Positions 33,496 to 41,905 of a stretch of 64,000 bases of DNA are shown in pieces. Positions within the stretch are counted from its first letter, which is position 1. Each line of letters starts with the position of its first letter. Under the pieces are notes generated by a model. It was not told where the DNA came from. It did no database searches and worked only from the letters and a program-made list of their open reading frames with translations. The position numbers and the translations under genes were made by a program. The DNA comes from Limihaloglobus sulfuriphilus (GTDB taxonomy: Bacteria; Planctomycetota; Phycisphaerae; Sedimentisphaerales; Sedimentisphaeraceae), in assembly GCF_001999965.1 (NCBI RefSeq), contig NZ_CP019646.1, positions 2,790,001 through 2,854,000 on the forward strand. The letters run 5' to 3'.

Positions 33496-35039
33496 TAGTT
33501 TCAAAGGATCATATTCTGGATTTCGACTATACCTATGAATCCGGGACAAACAATATTGCAAGCAAGCAGTTTGGGCATAGAAGCTCTGCTCCGGCAACTA
33601 CTTATACGTATGATGACATTGACCGCCTGCTGATGGCTCAGCATCTTGGGGTCTCTGCCAACACCGAAGATTTTACGAATATGGATGACCTCGGCAACCG
33701 TGACGGCGATATCACTATATGGGACGAATCAACATCAAGTTACGATGATATTGAATTTGCTGTAGATCCGGATAATAACCAGTATAATTCTATTGACAAT
33801 AAGGGGATTTCGTATGATAATGCCGGCAACATGACTGAGGATATACACGATTATACCTACACTTATGACTACGAAAACCGCCTTGTCAGGATTGAAGACG
33901 GCCAGAGCGCGGCAGTTGCTCAGTTTTGCTATGATGCCCTTGGCAGGCGGATTATGAAGGACGACAATACGATGGATTATCCCTGGATGTATTATTATGA
34001 CAACAAGGGGCGGATGACCATAAGTAGGTCAACCGTCTCGGTTGACATTTTTTCGGCAGTCGGCGGGCAGGGCCCCTTACGCGAAATCCGGACGGGTTTC
34101 CCGCCCTCTCAATGTCAAGCGGGGACGCTTGACCTACTTAACCTGCATTCGGTTGTCGCGATTGCGAATTCGTCTTCAAATTTCGATGTTGTAGAACGCT
34201 GCGAGTACGATGCGTACGGCAACGCCCACATCTTCACCGCCGGCACAGACGGTGAGTTCTACACCGGCGACGATGTTTACACCGCCGCTTCCGCTTTCGG
34301 CAACGAGTACACCTTCACCGGCAGACGCCTCGATACCCTTGATTCCGGCAATCTCCGGCTTATGTACTATCGAAACCGCTACTACTCGCCCGAAATAGGA
34401 AGATTCCTGCAAAAAGACCCGCACGGCATAAACCCCGACGGCAACTGGAATAACCCCTATTCGCCGCGAAAGCAGTTTACAGACGGCACGAATCTGTACC
34501 TCTATGCCAACAGTGACCCGGTGGATGGCAGGGATGAATGGGGGCTGTTCTTATGGTCATGGGAGGATAAAAGTATTTATGAAAGGTATTACAAAAGACG
34601 TTATGTTGATGTTTGGTGGTACGATCGGTTATTTTTCGACATCCGGCGAAAAGTATCGTTTTTAGTTGCCGTATATACGAGATATAAAGTGGGTATAGCT
34701 GGTTATTCCCATTTAACGGGGACTGGAGAGGTAGGCCCGCTCTATGAGTTTAGTATGACTACATTTCAGTACCCAGACAAACTGAGGCTGGAAAGGTATA
34801 AAGAAGCAATAAAATTGGGTTACAAAATACCGTGTAAAGCTCTCTATCAATGTATTACAGATTATTGCAATGGTAAGACAAGTAAAAAAAACCAAAGCGT
34901 CAAAGGCGTATTAGTTCTTACCCAAAATCAAATTCATTCGCCAAACATTCCTAGTAATGATTTGCTTCCAGTTAAATGTGAACATTCAAAGGAAGATTGT
35001 GACAGGAAATGCAAACCATATTTTAGGCCATTTGAATGA
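33480..35039 (+). CDS. Rhs repeat-associated core protein fragment with unknown C-terminal (toxin-like) domain
   Basis: Frame of 519 aa lacking the N-terminal part, signal peptide and most repeats of Rhs proteins; an in-frame TAA lies 12 bases before the GTG at 33480. YD repeats (YTYDDIDRLL, YTYTYDYENRLVRI, CYDALGRRIM) lead to the Rhs core LMYYRNRYYSPEIGRFLQKDP and LYLYANSDPVDGRDEWGLF. After this junction the last 170 residues are unique, basic and Cys-rich near the end (CEHSKEDCDRKCKPYF), as in polymorphic toxin tips. A 40-residue insert comes from a MITE-like repeat. Whether the fragment is expressed is doubtful. Confidence 0.75.
   Translation: MSDPFLVSKDHILDFDYTYESGTNNIASKQFGHRSSAPATTYTYDDIDRLLMAQHLGVSANTEDFTNMDDLGNRDGDITIWDESTSSYDDIEFAVDPDNNQYNSIDNKGISYDNAGNMTEDIHDYTYTYDYENRLVRIEDGQSAAVAQFCYDALGRRIMKDDNTMDYPWMYYYDNKGRMTISRSTVSVDIFSAVGGQGPLREIRTGFPPSQCQAGTLDLLNLHSVVAIANSSSNFDVVERCEYDAYGNAHIFTAGTDGEFYTGDDVYTAASAFGNEYTFTGRRLDTLDSGNLRLMYYRNRYYSPEIGRFLQKDPHGINPDGNWNNPYSPRKQFTDGTNLYLYANSDPVDGRDEWGLFLWSWEDKSIYERYYKRRYVDVWWYDRLFFDIRRKVSFLVAVYTRYKVGIAGYSHLTGTGEVGPLYEFSMTTFQYPDKLRLERYKEAIKLGYKIPCKALYQCITDYCNGKTSKKNQSVKGVLVLTQNQIHSPNIPSNDLLPVKCEHSKEDCDRKCKPYFRPFE
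34021..34140. repeat. 120-bp palindromic MITE-like element, copy 1, inserted in frame in rhs
   Basis: Ends are TAAGTAGGTCAA and TTGACCTACTTA, a perfect 12-bp inverted repeat that extends imperfectly to about 29 bp. Each end is itself a hairpin: GTCAACCG-TCT-CGGTTGAC and GTCAAGCG-GGGA-CGCTTGAC. The GC-rich centre is also partly palindromic. There is no coding capacity for mobility. The length, a multiple of three, leaves the rhs frame open. A near-identical copy lies at 37759-37874. Confidence 0.8.
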
Positions 35040-35653
35040 AATACAAACATATAAACAAAAAAACAAAATTGATATTAATATCTATTTTTGTGATAGTAGT
35101 TATTTATGTCAACATGCACAAATTATGGATTTCTATGTATGCAGATTCAGGGATCCATACACTAGAAAAATTTATTAATCGCAGTTGGGACAGAAATCTT
35201 TATTTAGATGACTATGATTTTGCACGTATCGTAGAAGTTATGAACGAACTATCTTATATAAAAGAGAACGTCAGCATTTTTAATATCCGCCCCTATCATT
35301 TTTGGTTGAGGAGACTTGATACAGCATCTTTTATTGTAATGAACCGAATAGAGTACAAAACCGATGTTTTGGAGGATTTAAAGTCTCAGCCTTTATATGT
35401 GACACCCGAAGAATACCAAAAGAAAATTGAAGATGCCTGCTGGCGAGATAAGAGATGGAAAGCAGGACAGATAACCACAATCTGGAATGAAGATTCGTAC
35501 CTGCCTATAACTGTTGATGCAAGTGTTAGAAGGTATAAATTAGTCAATGAAATCCTTGTACCCTGCTCTTATGAAGAGTATATAAAAACCCGATTCGGAG
35601 TTCGAAATGAACAAATTAACAACAATTCGGATGTGGGCACGGTGAATGAATAG
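35036..35653 (+). CDS. Membrane-anchored protein coupled to the Rhs tip (candidate immunity protein)
   Basis: Protein of 205 aa. Lys-rich start (MKYKHINKKTK), one membrane segment (about residues 12-26), then a soluble domain of about 175 residues, probably outside the cytoplasm, with many aromatic and charged residues. No family recognised. Its ATG overlaps the Rhs stop in an ATGA, so it is translationally coupled. Genes directly after Rhs tips usually encode the cognate immunity protein, which makes this the first candidate. AT-rich composition contrasts with neighbouring genes. Confidence 0.7.
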   Translation: MKYKHINKKTKLILISIFVIVVIYVNMHKLWISMYADSGIHTLEKFINRSWDRNLYLDDYDFARIVEVMNELSYIKENVSIFNIRPYHFWLRRLDTASFIVMNRIEYKTDVLEDLKSQPLYVTPEEYQKKIEDACWRDKRWKAGQITTIWNEDSYLPITVDASVRRYKLVNEILVPCSYEEYIKTRFGVRNEQINNNSDVGTVNE

Positions 35654-36020
35654 TAATAAAGACTTTTGGTTTAAGTTGGCCGCTTGCTTGCTGATGATTT
35701 CAGGTATACTTTTTTCATTGTTGGTGATTTTGGGTAAATGTTATAATATTTTATACTACTTTAATTTAAGCTATGATATTTGGAATATTGTTGCTATTAT
35801 AGCCTTAGCAGTTAATCTTATTTCCGTTTTTGTCCAGAAGGTTAAACTGGTTGTATTGTCTTTCATTAGTTTTGCAATTTTATCATTGATTGGGGCTCCT
35901 TGTCTGAGTATTGCTATCTTTCTTAGGATATTGCTGATTTTTCAAACCACATTGGGGTATTTAATCTGGAGTAAATTAAAATGGTTGGAAATAATAAATA
36001 AAGGTCCGCGGGACATTTAA
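35646..36020 (+). CDS. Small polytopic membrane protein (second candidate immunity protein)
   Basis: Protein of 124 aa with four hydrophobic segments (about 9-30, 44-62, 66-86, 89-108) and a short basic tail (KWLEIINKGPRDI). It overlaps the preceding gene by 8 bases. No family recognised. A small polytopic membrane protein fits immunity to a toxin acting at the inner membrane, but it could be an unrelated passenger. AT-rich like its neighbour. Confidence 0.65.
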   Translation: MNSNKDFWFKLAACLLMISGILFSLLVILGKCYNILYYFNLSYDIWNIVAIIALAVNLISVFVQKVKLVVLSFISFAILSLIGAPCLSIAIFLRILLIFQTTLGYLIWSKLKWLEIINKGPRDI

Positions 36021-36108
36021 TGCGCAAGATATTTAAAGACATGGAATTATATTGTTTTTGAGAACATTAAAATGCAAAAATCATCACATAACACCGATAG
36101 ATACACGT

Positions 36109-36149
36109 ATGTATTATTATGACAACAAGGGGCGGATGACCATAAGTAG
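36109..36149 (+). repeat. 41-bp duplicate of rhs sequence (start of displaced Rhs end)
   Basis: Bases 36109-36149 are identical to 33987-34027 and encode MYYYDNKGRMTIS in both. The last seven bases (TAAGTAG) are the left tip of MITE copy 2. This marks where a second, displaced Rhs 3' end begins. It is interrupted immediately afterwards by an IS110-type element. Confidence 0.8.
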
Positions 36150-36301
36150 AAAATATGGAACGACCGGCCCCACCGGTTGCAAATCTCGTCATAAGCCGGA
36201 TAATTACGGTTTATGCGATAAGGTGTACGTAGCACCTGCCAATCGCGGGTTATTACACTGTGGCAACAGAGCCGCATACAATACGAAAGGTACCGGTCGT
36301 T

Positions 36302-37428
36302 ATGAACAATATTATAACATATGTAGGAATGGATACACACAAAAACAACATAAAGCTGCCATAAAATACCCTGATCGGGATAATGTTGTTGAATTTACAA
36401 TCAAAAATACGCCCTCTGATATTAAACGGGCAGTAAAAAAGATAGCCCGTCAGGCACCTGGGCCGGTTGAATTCTGCTATGAAGCCGGCGTTTGCGGCTT
36501 TTCTCTCAAGCGCAGGATTGAGGCTCTGGGCTTTAAGTGTGCGGTAATCGCCCCATCTCTGGTACCGGTAAAACCCGGAGTTCGTATAAAAACAGACCGC
36601 AGGGACGCAAAGAAGCTTCAGGAGTACTACAGTGCGGGCCTGTTGACCGAGGTTCACGCTCCCAATGAGAAACAGGAGGCAGATAGAGAGCTGGTGCGTC
36701 TTCGTGAGACAGCCCGAAAGGATGTCCAGAGAGCACAACATCACATACTCAAGTTTCTCAATCGTCATAGCTATATTTACCATCAGGGCAATCACTGGAC
36801 AGATAAGCATATAACCTGGCTGCGTGGTATAAACTTCGAAGAGCCCGCCCTGAATGAAGTCTTTGAGGCATATTTCGCCCAGTACATAAACTGTTGTGAA
36901 AGGCTCGACAGGTGTGATCGGCGTGTTGAGGCGCTGGCAGAAACGGATGACTACCGCGAAATGGTAGGTATTTTGAGTTGTTTTCACGGCATCAAGACCA
37001 TCACGGCAATATCCATTCTGGTGGAAATTTTTGATTTTGCCCGTTTTGAATCAGCCCCGGCTTTTATGTCATACCTCGGTTTAACCCCTAAAGAGGACTC
37101 CAGTGGAGAATCAGAAAAAAAAGGCCCGATAACCAAGGCCGGCAATAAGCGGGTAAGGCGGCTGCTCAATGAAACTGCCCACCACTACCGGCATCGATAT
37201 GTTCCATCTAAGGCCCTTAAAAAACGTAGAGAGAGCCGGCCGCAATGGGGAATAGAAATAGCTGACAGGGCCGGGCAGCGTTTGAGTTACCGGCACAGGT
37301 ACCTTCGGGCCAGGGGCAAGATTCTGGTAAAGGCCAACATCGCAGTTGCCAGAGAGCTGGCCGGGTTCATATGGTTCACAGCAACCCAGTATTACGCAAG
37401 AAAACAGGCTCAGCCGCAGAAAGTTTAG
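36302..37428 (+). pseudogene. IS110-family transposase with an N-terminal frameshift
   Basis: DEDD transposase of the IS110/IS116/IS902 family. Expected start is ATG 36302 (MNNIITYVGMDTHK), which holds the first catalytic aspartate. At the five-A run 36341-36345 one A is missing; the rest (KQHKAAIKYPDRDN...) continues in another frame. Catalytic E (FCYEAG) and DxxD (TDRRDAKK) and the C-terminal GPITKAGNKRVRRLL domain are intact. A -1 slip on the A-run would restore the protein exactly, so either the copy is dead or it uses slippage. A sequencing error is also possible. Confidence 0.8.
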
Positions 37429-37745
37429 TTCATATACTTTTCATCACCCTGGGAAAAAACATTTAAAATTTAATACAGAAAAACATGACAAATGGTAGTG
37501 TGGGTACGAAAAAACCACTTGCGATTGTCCTATATGACAGATATGCCTTATCGGTAAGTCTGACTCATGCCCGTAGAAAGCAAGGTTTGCGACGGAGTAT
37601 TTCAATGTCGGCTCTGGCCAAAAGCTAATCCACGTATATCAGACTGAATCAACGTCGAAGAATCCCACGCTATCATGCGTCATTAAAATAAGATATGTAA
37701 AATTAAAAAAAAAGTAAATATAATCTCATTAAAACTATTGACAAA
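37429..37745 (+). ncRNA. Possible bridge-RNA region of the IS110/IS1111-type element
   Basis: The long non-coding right end (about 317 bases) is where IS1111-group elements are expected to encode their bridge RNA, which pairs with target and donor DNA to direct insertion. I assign it by position only; I did not identify the guide loops by base pairing. Short stems are possible but AT-rich stretches dominate the last 90 bases. Confidence 0.3.
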
Positions 37746-37758
37746 GGTCGTTCCATAT

Positions 37759-37874
37759 CAGGGCAAGCGTCCCGGTTGACATTTGTTCGGCAGTCGGCGG
37801 GCAGGGCCCCTTACGCGAAATCGGTACGGGTTTTCCGCCCTCTCAATGTCAAGCGGGGACGCTAGACCTACTTA
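37759..37874. repeat. MITE-like element, copy 2 (right part)
   Basis: Resumes directly after the IS110-type element and matches copy 1 (34021-34140) with only a few differences, ending at the same CCTACTTA. The missing left tip (TAAGTAG) is at 36143-36149. The hairpin at the right end is retained apart from one changed base. Confidence 0.8.
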
Positions 37875-38023
37875 ACCTGTATTCAGTTGCGGCAGCTGCA
37901 AGCAGCACTGCGGCATTCGCCGTTACTGAACGGGTTGGATACAGCTCCTACGGAGATTCGAATACATTCACCGATATTACTGCCCCCTATTCCAATTCCA
38001 CTATTACACCAAAGCGGCGTTGA
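37874..38023 (+). pseudogene. Rhs core remnant
   Basis: After MITE copy 2 the frame continues NLYSVAAAASSTAAFAVTER and then VGYSSYGDSNTFTD, stopping at TGA 38021-38023. It aligns with NLHSVVAIANSSSNFDVVER and CEYDAYGN in the Rhs fragment at 34140-34220. The core motif and tip are absent. It is a displaced, decayed Rhs end. Confidence 0.7.
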
Positions 38024-38056
38024 CGCTTGCCCGGCACTGCAAAGGGACAAATTGTA

Positions 38057-38078
38057 GAGCAAATTCACGAATTTGCTC
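38057..38078. other. Stem-loop after the Rhs remnant
   Basis: GAGCAAATT-CACG-AATTTGCTC is a perfect 9-bp stem with a 4-base loop. It lies between the Rhs remnant and the sulfatase promoter and may be a terminator without a T-run or another palindromic repeat. Confidence 0.45.
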
Positions 38079-38130
38079 CAACCGTTCTGCGAGAAATTCC
38101 CCCTTGTTATTATTACATTTCATTTTATGT

Positions 38131-38160
38131 TTGACTTTGCCCTGTATAACGGTTTATATA
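38131..38160 (+). promoter_or_regulatory. Probable sigma-70 promoter of the sulfatase gene
   Basis: TTGACT (38131-38136), an 18-base spacer and TATATA (38155-38160), about 70 bases before the sulfatase ATG. Confidence 0.5.
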
Positions 38161-38233
38161 ATTAAAGATATAGAAATGAAATATTTCACTCTGGACAAGA
38201 CTAAACAGATATGAAACGAAAAGGAAAACAGAT

Positions 38234-39793
38234 ATGGCAAATATAGACAGACGTGACTTCCTGAGAAAAATGGGTGTTAGTGCTGCTGCACTGGGGCTTG
38301 GCTCATCCGCCGGGCTGGGAAAAGAACAGGCCTGGAAGTCACAATCAGCTGCCCATAATTCAAAAACAAGCCCGAATGTAGTCGTGATTTTCATAGACCA
38401 GCTCAGAAGTTTTGCTCTGGGCTGTTACGGCAATGAGACCGTAAATACGCCGCATATAGACAATCTTGCGCGGCAGGGATACCGCTTTGATCTTGGGATT
38501 TCAAACAACCCTGTCTGCGTCCCTGCCAGAGCGGCTCTGCTCTCCGGCCAGCACGCCCGGACCTGTGTCGGCTCACGTATGAATGAGATGACAGATAACC
38601 ACCTTCTTGGCAGAGATGACCGGGCGAAATTCAAAGATGCCACTATCGCAGAATTGTTCAAAGACAAGGGCTACAAAACAGCCCTGATCGGAAAATGGCA
38701 CACGGACGCCAGGCCCACACATTTAGGCTTTGAGCAGAGCCTGATTACAAACGAGATCTTCTCCAGCGGCTCATTTGTAGAGAATGAAAAAGATGAGTAT
38801 CGGGTGCCGGTCTTCTCCGCCGACCACGAAATCGCCAAAGCCCGGGAATTCTTCCGCGAAAACAAGTCCGGCTCCAGGCCGTTCTTCCTCTATTACAACA
38901 TCATTTCGCCGCACATGCCTCTGCTTGATGTTCCTTATAAGTACACCAGAATGTATGACCCCGAGAAGCTGCCGCTGCGGCCCAATGTCTGGCGAGAGGG
39001 GAAACTGGCCTCGAATGAGACATGGTTTCATATTTACATGTGGCAAAAGATTATAAAGAGCCCGCATCAGCCCATAACAGCCAAGGCAAGCCCGGAATTC
39101 ACGGTCAAAGACCTGACGGCCCTCTATTACGGCAGCATCACATGGACAGATGATATAGTCGGGCAGGTTCTGGATTCACTCAAAGAAAACGGCCTTGAGG
39201 ATAATACTATTGTTGTTCTCGCCGCCGACCATGGTGATATGCTGGGCAGCCAGCACAGATGGAACAAGGACCGCCCATACGAAGAAGCGATCCGCGTTCC
39301 CATGATATACCGCTGGCCCGGCAGGATAAAAAAAGGCGAGAACAAAGAACAGGTAACCTCACTTATAGATGTAATGCCGACGATCCTCGAGCTGTGTGAG
39401 ACAGAGATTCCCAGTTCGGTTCAGGGCCGGAGTGTCGCTTCTCTGATGGACGGTTCAGCGGAAAAGACAAGCCTTGAAGATAATTATGCCTTTATCGAAA
39501 CGCCGTTCGCCGAGCTGGCAATACGAACTCCAACACACCTTTACGCGGTCAAGATGGACGAGAGCGGCAAAAACATCTACAATGACAAACATTTGTTCTT
39601 CGACCTTCGAACAGACCCTTACGAGCAAAAAAACCTGTTGGAAACCGGCGAGCAGAGCGAAGTCGCCAAAGAACTTAGGGATAAAATTTATCAATGGCAC
39701 AAGAATACGCCGATACCTGAATCTTTTAAATACGATGCCTGGGCACCGAATCACGCAAATTACATAAACAATCTCGGCGGCTTCAAAGGCTGA
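38234..39793 (+). CDS. Tat-exported sulfatase (arylsulfatase family)
   Basis: Protein of 519 aa. A twin-arginine signal (DRRDFLRKMG, residues 5-14) predicts folded export. The sulfatase signature CVPARAALLSG has C95, the cysteine converted to formylglycine. Metal ligands are in VVVIFIDQL (D55) and AADHGDMLG; GKWH is also typical. It hydrolyses sulfate esters, presumably of algal or other marine polysaccharides given the GH172, esterase and isomerase genes nearby. No anaerobic sulfatase-maturing enzyme is in the window. Confidence 0.95.
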   Translation: MANIDRRDFLRKMGVSAAALGLGSSAGLGKEQAWKSQSAAHNSKTSPNVVVIFIDQLRSFALGCYGNETVNTPHIDNLARQGYRFDLGISNNPVCVPARAALLSGQHARTCVGSRMNEMTDNHLLGRDDRAKFKDATIAELFKDKGYKTALIGKWHTDARPTHLGFEQSLITNEIFSSGSFVENEKDEYRVPVFSADHEIAKAREFFRENKSGSRPFFLYYNIISPHMPLLDVPYKYTRMYDPEKLPLRPNVWREGKLASNETWFHIYMWQKIIKSPHQPITAKASPEFTVKDLTALYYGSITWTDDIVGQVLDSLKENGLEDNTIVVLAADHGDMLGSQHRWNKDRPYEEAIRVPMIYRWPGRIKKGENKEQVTSLIDVMPTILELCETEIPSSVQGRSVASLMDGSAEKTSLEDNYAFIETPFAELAIRTPTHLYAVKMDESGKNIYNDKHLFFDLRTDPYEQKNLLETGEQSEVAKELRDKIYQWHKNTPIPESFKYDAWAPNHANYINNLGGFKG

Positions 39794-39872
39794 TAAAGTT
39801 TACCGAAGGCAACGCCCCTCGCGGATAACACAGCCGGCTGCGGTAAAAAGAGCTCTGATGTCTTTTAGTAAT

Positions 39873-40715
39873 TTAGTCGCCGTTACACCTGTATTTAGAC
39901 GGGCTTACGTGTTTTATCGAGCGGAACAGCTTGTTGAAATACTGCGGGTTTGCAATGCCGCACTGAAACGCGATTTCCTTGATGGATATGTTCATATTTC
40001 GAAGCAGGTAGCAGGCCCGCTCTATGCGGCGTGAAAGTATGTACTCCTTGATTGTGCTGCCGTAAACTGCCCTGAACCGGCGGGCGAGATAATTTTGGCT
40101 CATGCCGGCAACGCGGCACAGGTCGGGTACGCTCATAGGTTTATCGAGATTAAGCTCGATATAGTTAATCAAAACACGCAGAGCCTTATTAAAATCATTT
40201 TCTATATCTCCATCTCTGAGGGTGCATTGCGCCAATTCGAGCAGGCATCTGTGCAGCATGTTAGATGCAATGGCGGTATTCAGCGTGCCGCTGCCGGCGC
40301 TATTGCGGGCGGGCATACAAATCTCCAGAATACCTTTCAGCCGGGCGGGAATGTCAGGTTCAATGCGTGCCGCGGGAATATGAAACGGGAGGCTAACCGC
40401 TCCGGCGGGCAGTGAAAAGTGAAAACAGATATGCCTGCCGCTCTCATTAAGCGTGTAAACGCTGCGGGTATTCGCCGGGGTAATCGTGATGTCGCCTCTG
40501 GAAAAGGGGTAAACACTGCCGGCAATCTCCACGGTGCCGCTGTACATGTAGTAATGCATCGCGTGATAAGATATCAGGTACCCCGCCGGCGATGTGCGTT
40601 TCGGGTGCTCGAAAATGCCCGAGATCATAATCCGCGGCAGCATTTGGGCTGAAAACAAAAATGTATCGACACTATTCACTGTTGAATAATTACCACAGAT
40701 AAACGAATAAATCAA
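39873..40715 (-). CDS. AraC-family transcriptional regulator
   Basis: Protein of 280 aa. The N-terminal half (about 20-140) is a cupin-like sensor domain (YLISYHAMHYYMYSGTVEIAG, YPFSRGDITITPANTRS). The C-terminal 100 residues hold two helix-turn-helix motifs (MSVPDLCRVAGMSQNYLARRF and ISIKEIAFQCGIANPQYFNKLF) of the AraC class. It is divergent from the UroD-family gene at 40802 with 86 bases between, which makes that gene, or the adjacent sulfatase, a likely target. The ligand is probably a sugar. Confidence 0.92.
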   Translation of the reverse strand: MIYSFICGNYSTVNSVDTFLFSAQMLPRIMISGIFEHPKRTSPAGYLISYHAMHYYMYSGTVEIAGSVYPFSRGDITITPANTRSVYTLNESGRHICFHFSLPAGAVSLPFHIPAARIEPDIPARLKGILEICMPARNSAGSGTLNTAIASNMLHRCLLELAQCTLRDGDIENDFNKALRVLINYIELNLDKPMSVPDLCRVAGMSQNYLARRFRAVYGSTIKEYILSRRIERACYLLRNMNISIKEIAFQCGIANPQYFNKLFRSIKHVSPSKYRCNGD

Positions 40716-40801
40716 AGTAATTATCCTTTATATCAGGAAATATTAAAGGTATCATAATTTTTTGAGATAAATATAGTGTTGTTTTATTTAAAAGGTTTGT
40801 C

Positions 40802-41806
40802 ATGAACAGCAGAGAACTGGTAAAAGCGGTTATCGCGGGCGAAAAAACTGAAAGATGCGGACTCTGGCTGGGTAATCCGCATGAGGATACCGCAAAAAAA
40901 TATATCGAGCTTATGGGCGTAAATTCGTTCGAGGATATCCGGCTTGAGCTCGGCGATGATATGAGATGGCTAATGGCGGATGAATGCTATAAACACCCCG
41001 AAGGCAAACCGGCGTGGGATTTACAGCGAAAGAGCAAGTCACTCTCGGCAGAAGGCTGGTTCGCGGACTGCGAAACGGTGGAGGACGCGGCGAAATTTGA
41101 CTGGCCCAACCCTGATTATCTGGATTTTGAGCCGTTCCTGGAGAAGCTCAATAACGTCGGCCCGTTTTATCGGGCAAGCGGCATGTGGTCGCCGTTTTTC
41201 CACCTGGCAGCGGATGCGTTCGGCATGGAAAACTACTTCATGAAGATGTACACGCATCCCGAAGTCGTCCAGGCGGTTACAAAGGGAATCGTGGATTTCT
41301 ACCTCGAGGCAAACCGGCGGTTTTTCGAGGCGGCGGGAGATTTGGTTGACGGCTTTTTCTTCGGCAATGATTTCGGCTCGCAGATTAACCTGCTTGTGGC
41401 TCCGCAGCAGTTTAAGGATTTCATATTTCCGTACTTTAAGCAGCTCACCGACCTGGGCCATGAATACGGATACCAGGTGCTCCTGCACTCGTGCGGATCG
41501 ATCTACAGGGTCATTCCCGATCTTATCAATCTCGGAGTCGAGGCACTCCACCCGATACAGGCGAAGGCGGCAAACATGGACGCGGAAACTCTCGGCTCGC
41601 AGTTCGGCGGCAAGGTCGCATTCATCGGCGGCATCGACACGCAGGATCTGCTGGTAAACGCAACACCACAGGAAGTCGCCGCGGACGTGCGTCGGGTAAA
41701 AGCTGAGCTGGGCCCCAATGTTGTCATAAGCCCAAGCCATGAAGCGATACTGCCAAACGTACCGCTCGAAAATATAAAAGCCATGGCAAAGACCGCTCTG
41801 GAATGA
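40802..41806 (+). CDS. Uroporphyrinogen decarboxylase (URO-D) superfamily protein
   Basis: Protein of 334 aa with the URO-D/MtaA-like TIM-barrel pattern: MNSRELVKAVIAGEKTERCG, FFGNDFGSQINLLVAPQQF, LLHSCGSIYRVIPDLINLG, and GGIDTQDLL. The N-terminal arginines and aspartate of true HemE are not clearly conserved. The HSCG motif, with a cysteine in the place used for zinc by corrinoid methyltransferases, suggests a methyltransferase-like role, as is common for such planctomycete proteins. Divergent from an AraC regulator, which suggests regulation by a carbohydrate-derived compound. Confidence 0.82.
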   Translation: MNSRELVKAVIAGEKTERCGLWLGNPHEDTAKKYIELMGVNSFEDIRLELGDDMRWLMADECYKHPEGKPAWDLQRKSKSLSAEGWFADCETVEDAAKFDWPNPDYLDFEPFLEKLNNVGPFYRASGMWSPFFHLAADAFGMENYFMKMYTHPEVVQAVTKGIVDFYLEANRRFFEAAGDLVDGFFFGNDFGSQINLLVAPQQFKDFIFPYFKQLTDLGHEYGYQVLLHSCGSIYRVIPDLINLGVEALHPIQAKAANMDAETLGSQFGGKVAFIGGIDTQDLLVNATPQEVAADVRRVKAELGPNVVISPSHEAILPNVPLENIKAMAKTALE

Positions 41807-41905
41807 TGTTCGATAAATGCCGTTTGTTACCGGCTGAGTAATACTTCTTTTTTGAATTCATACGGATAGAAACAGCTTCTGATCAAACAGTTTGCAGAAA
41901 TCAGT

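Larger units (their letters stand above)
36153..37758 (+). mobile_element. IS110/IS1111-type insertion sequence inside MITE copy 2
   Basis: About 1.6 kb bounded by a perfect 13-bp inverted repeat, ATATGGAACGACC (36153-36165) and GGTCGTTCCATAT (37746-37758). Subterminal inverted repeats are typical of the IS1111 branch of IS110. The transposase lies off-centre, leaving about 137 bases on the left and 320 on the right. It splits the MITE between TAAGTAG and GGCAAGCG. Exact ends may lie a few bases outside the repeats, as is normal in this group. Confidence 0.85.
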
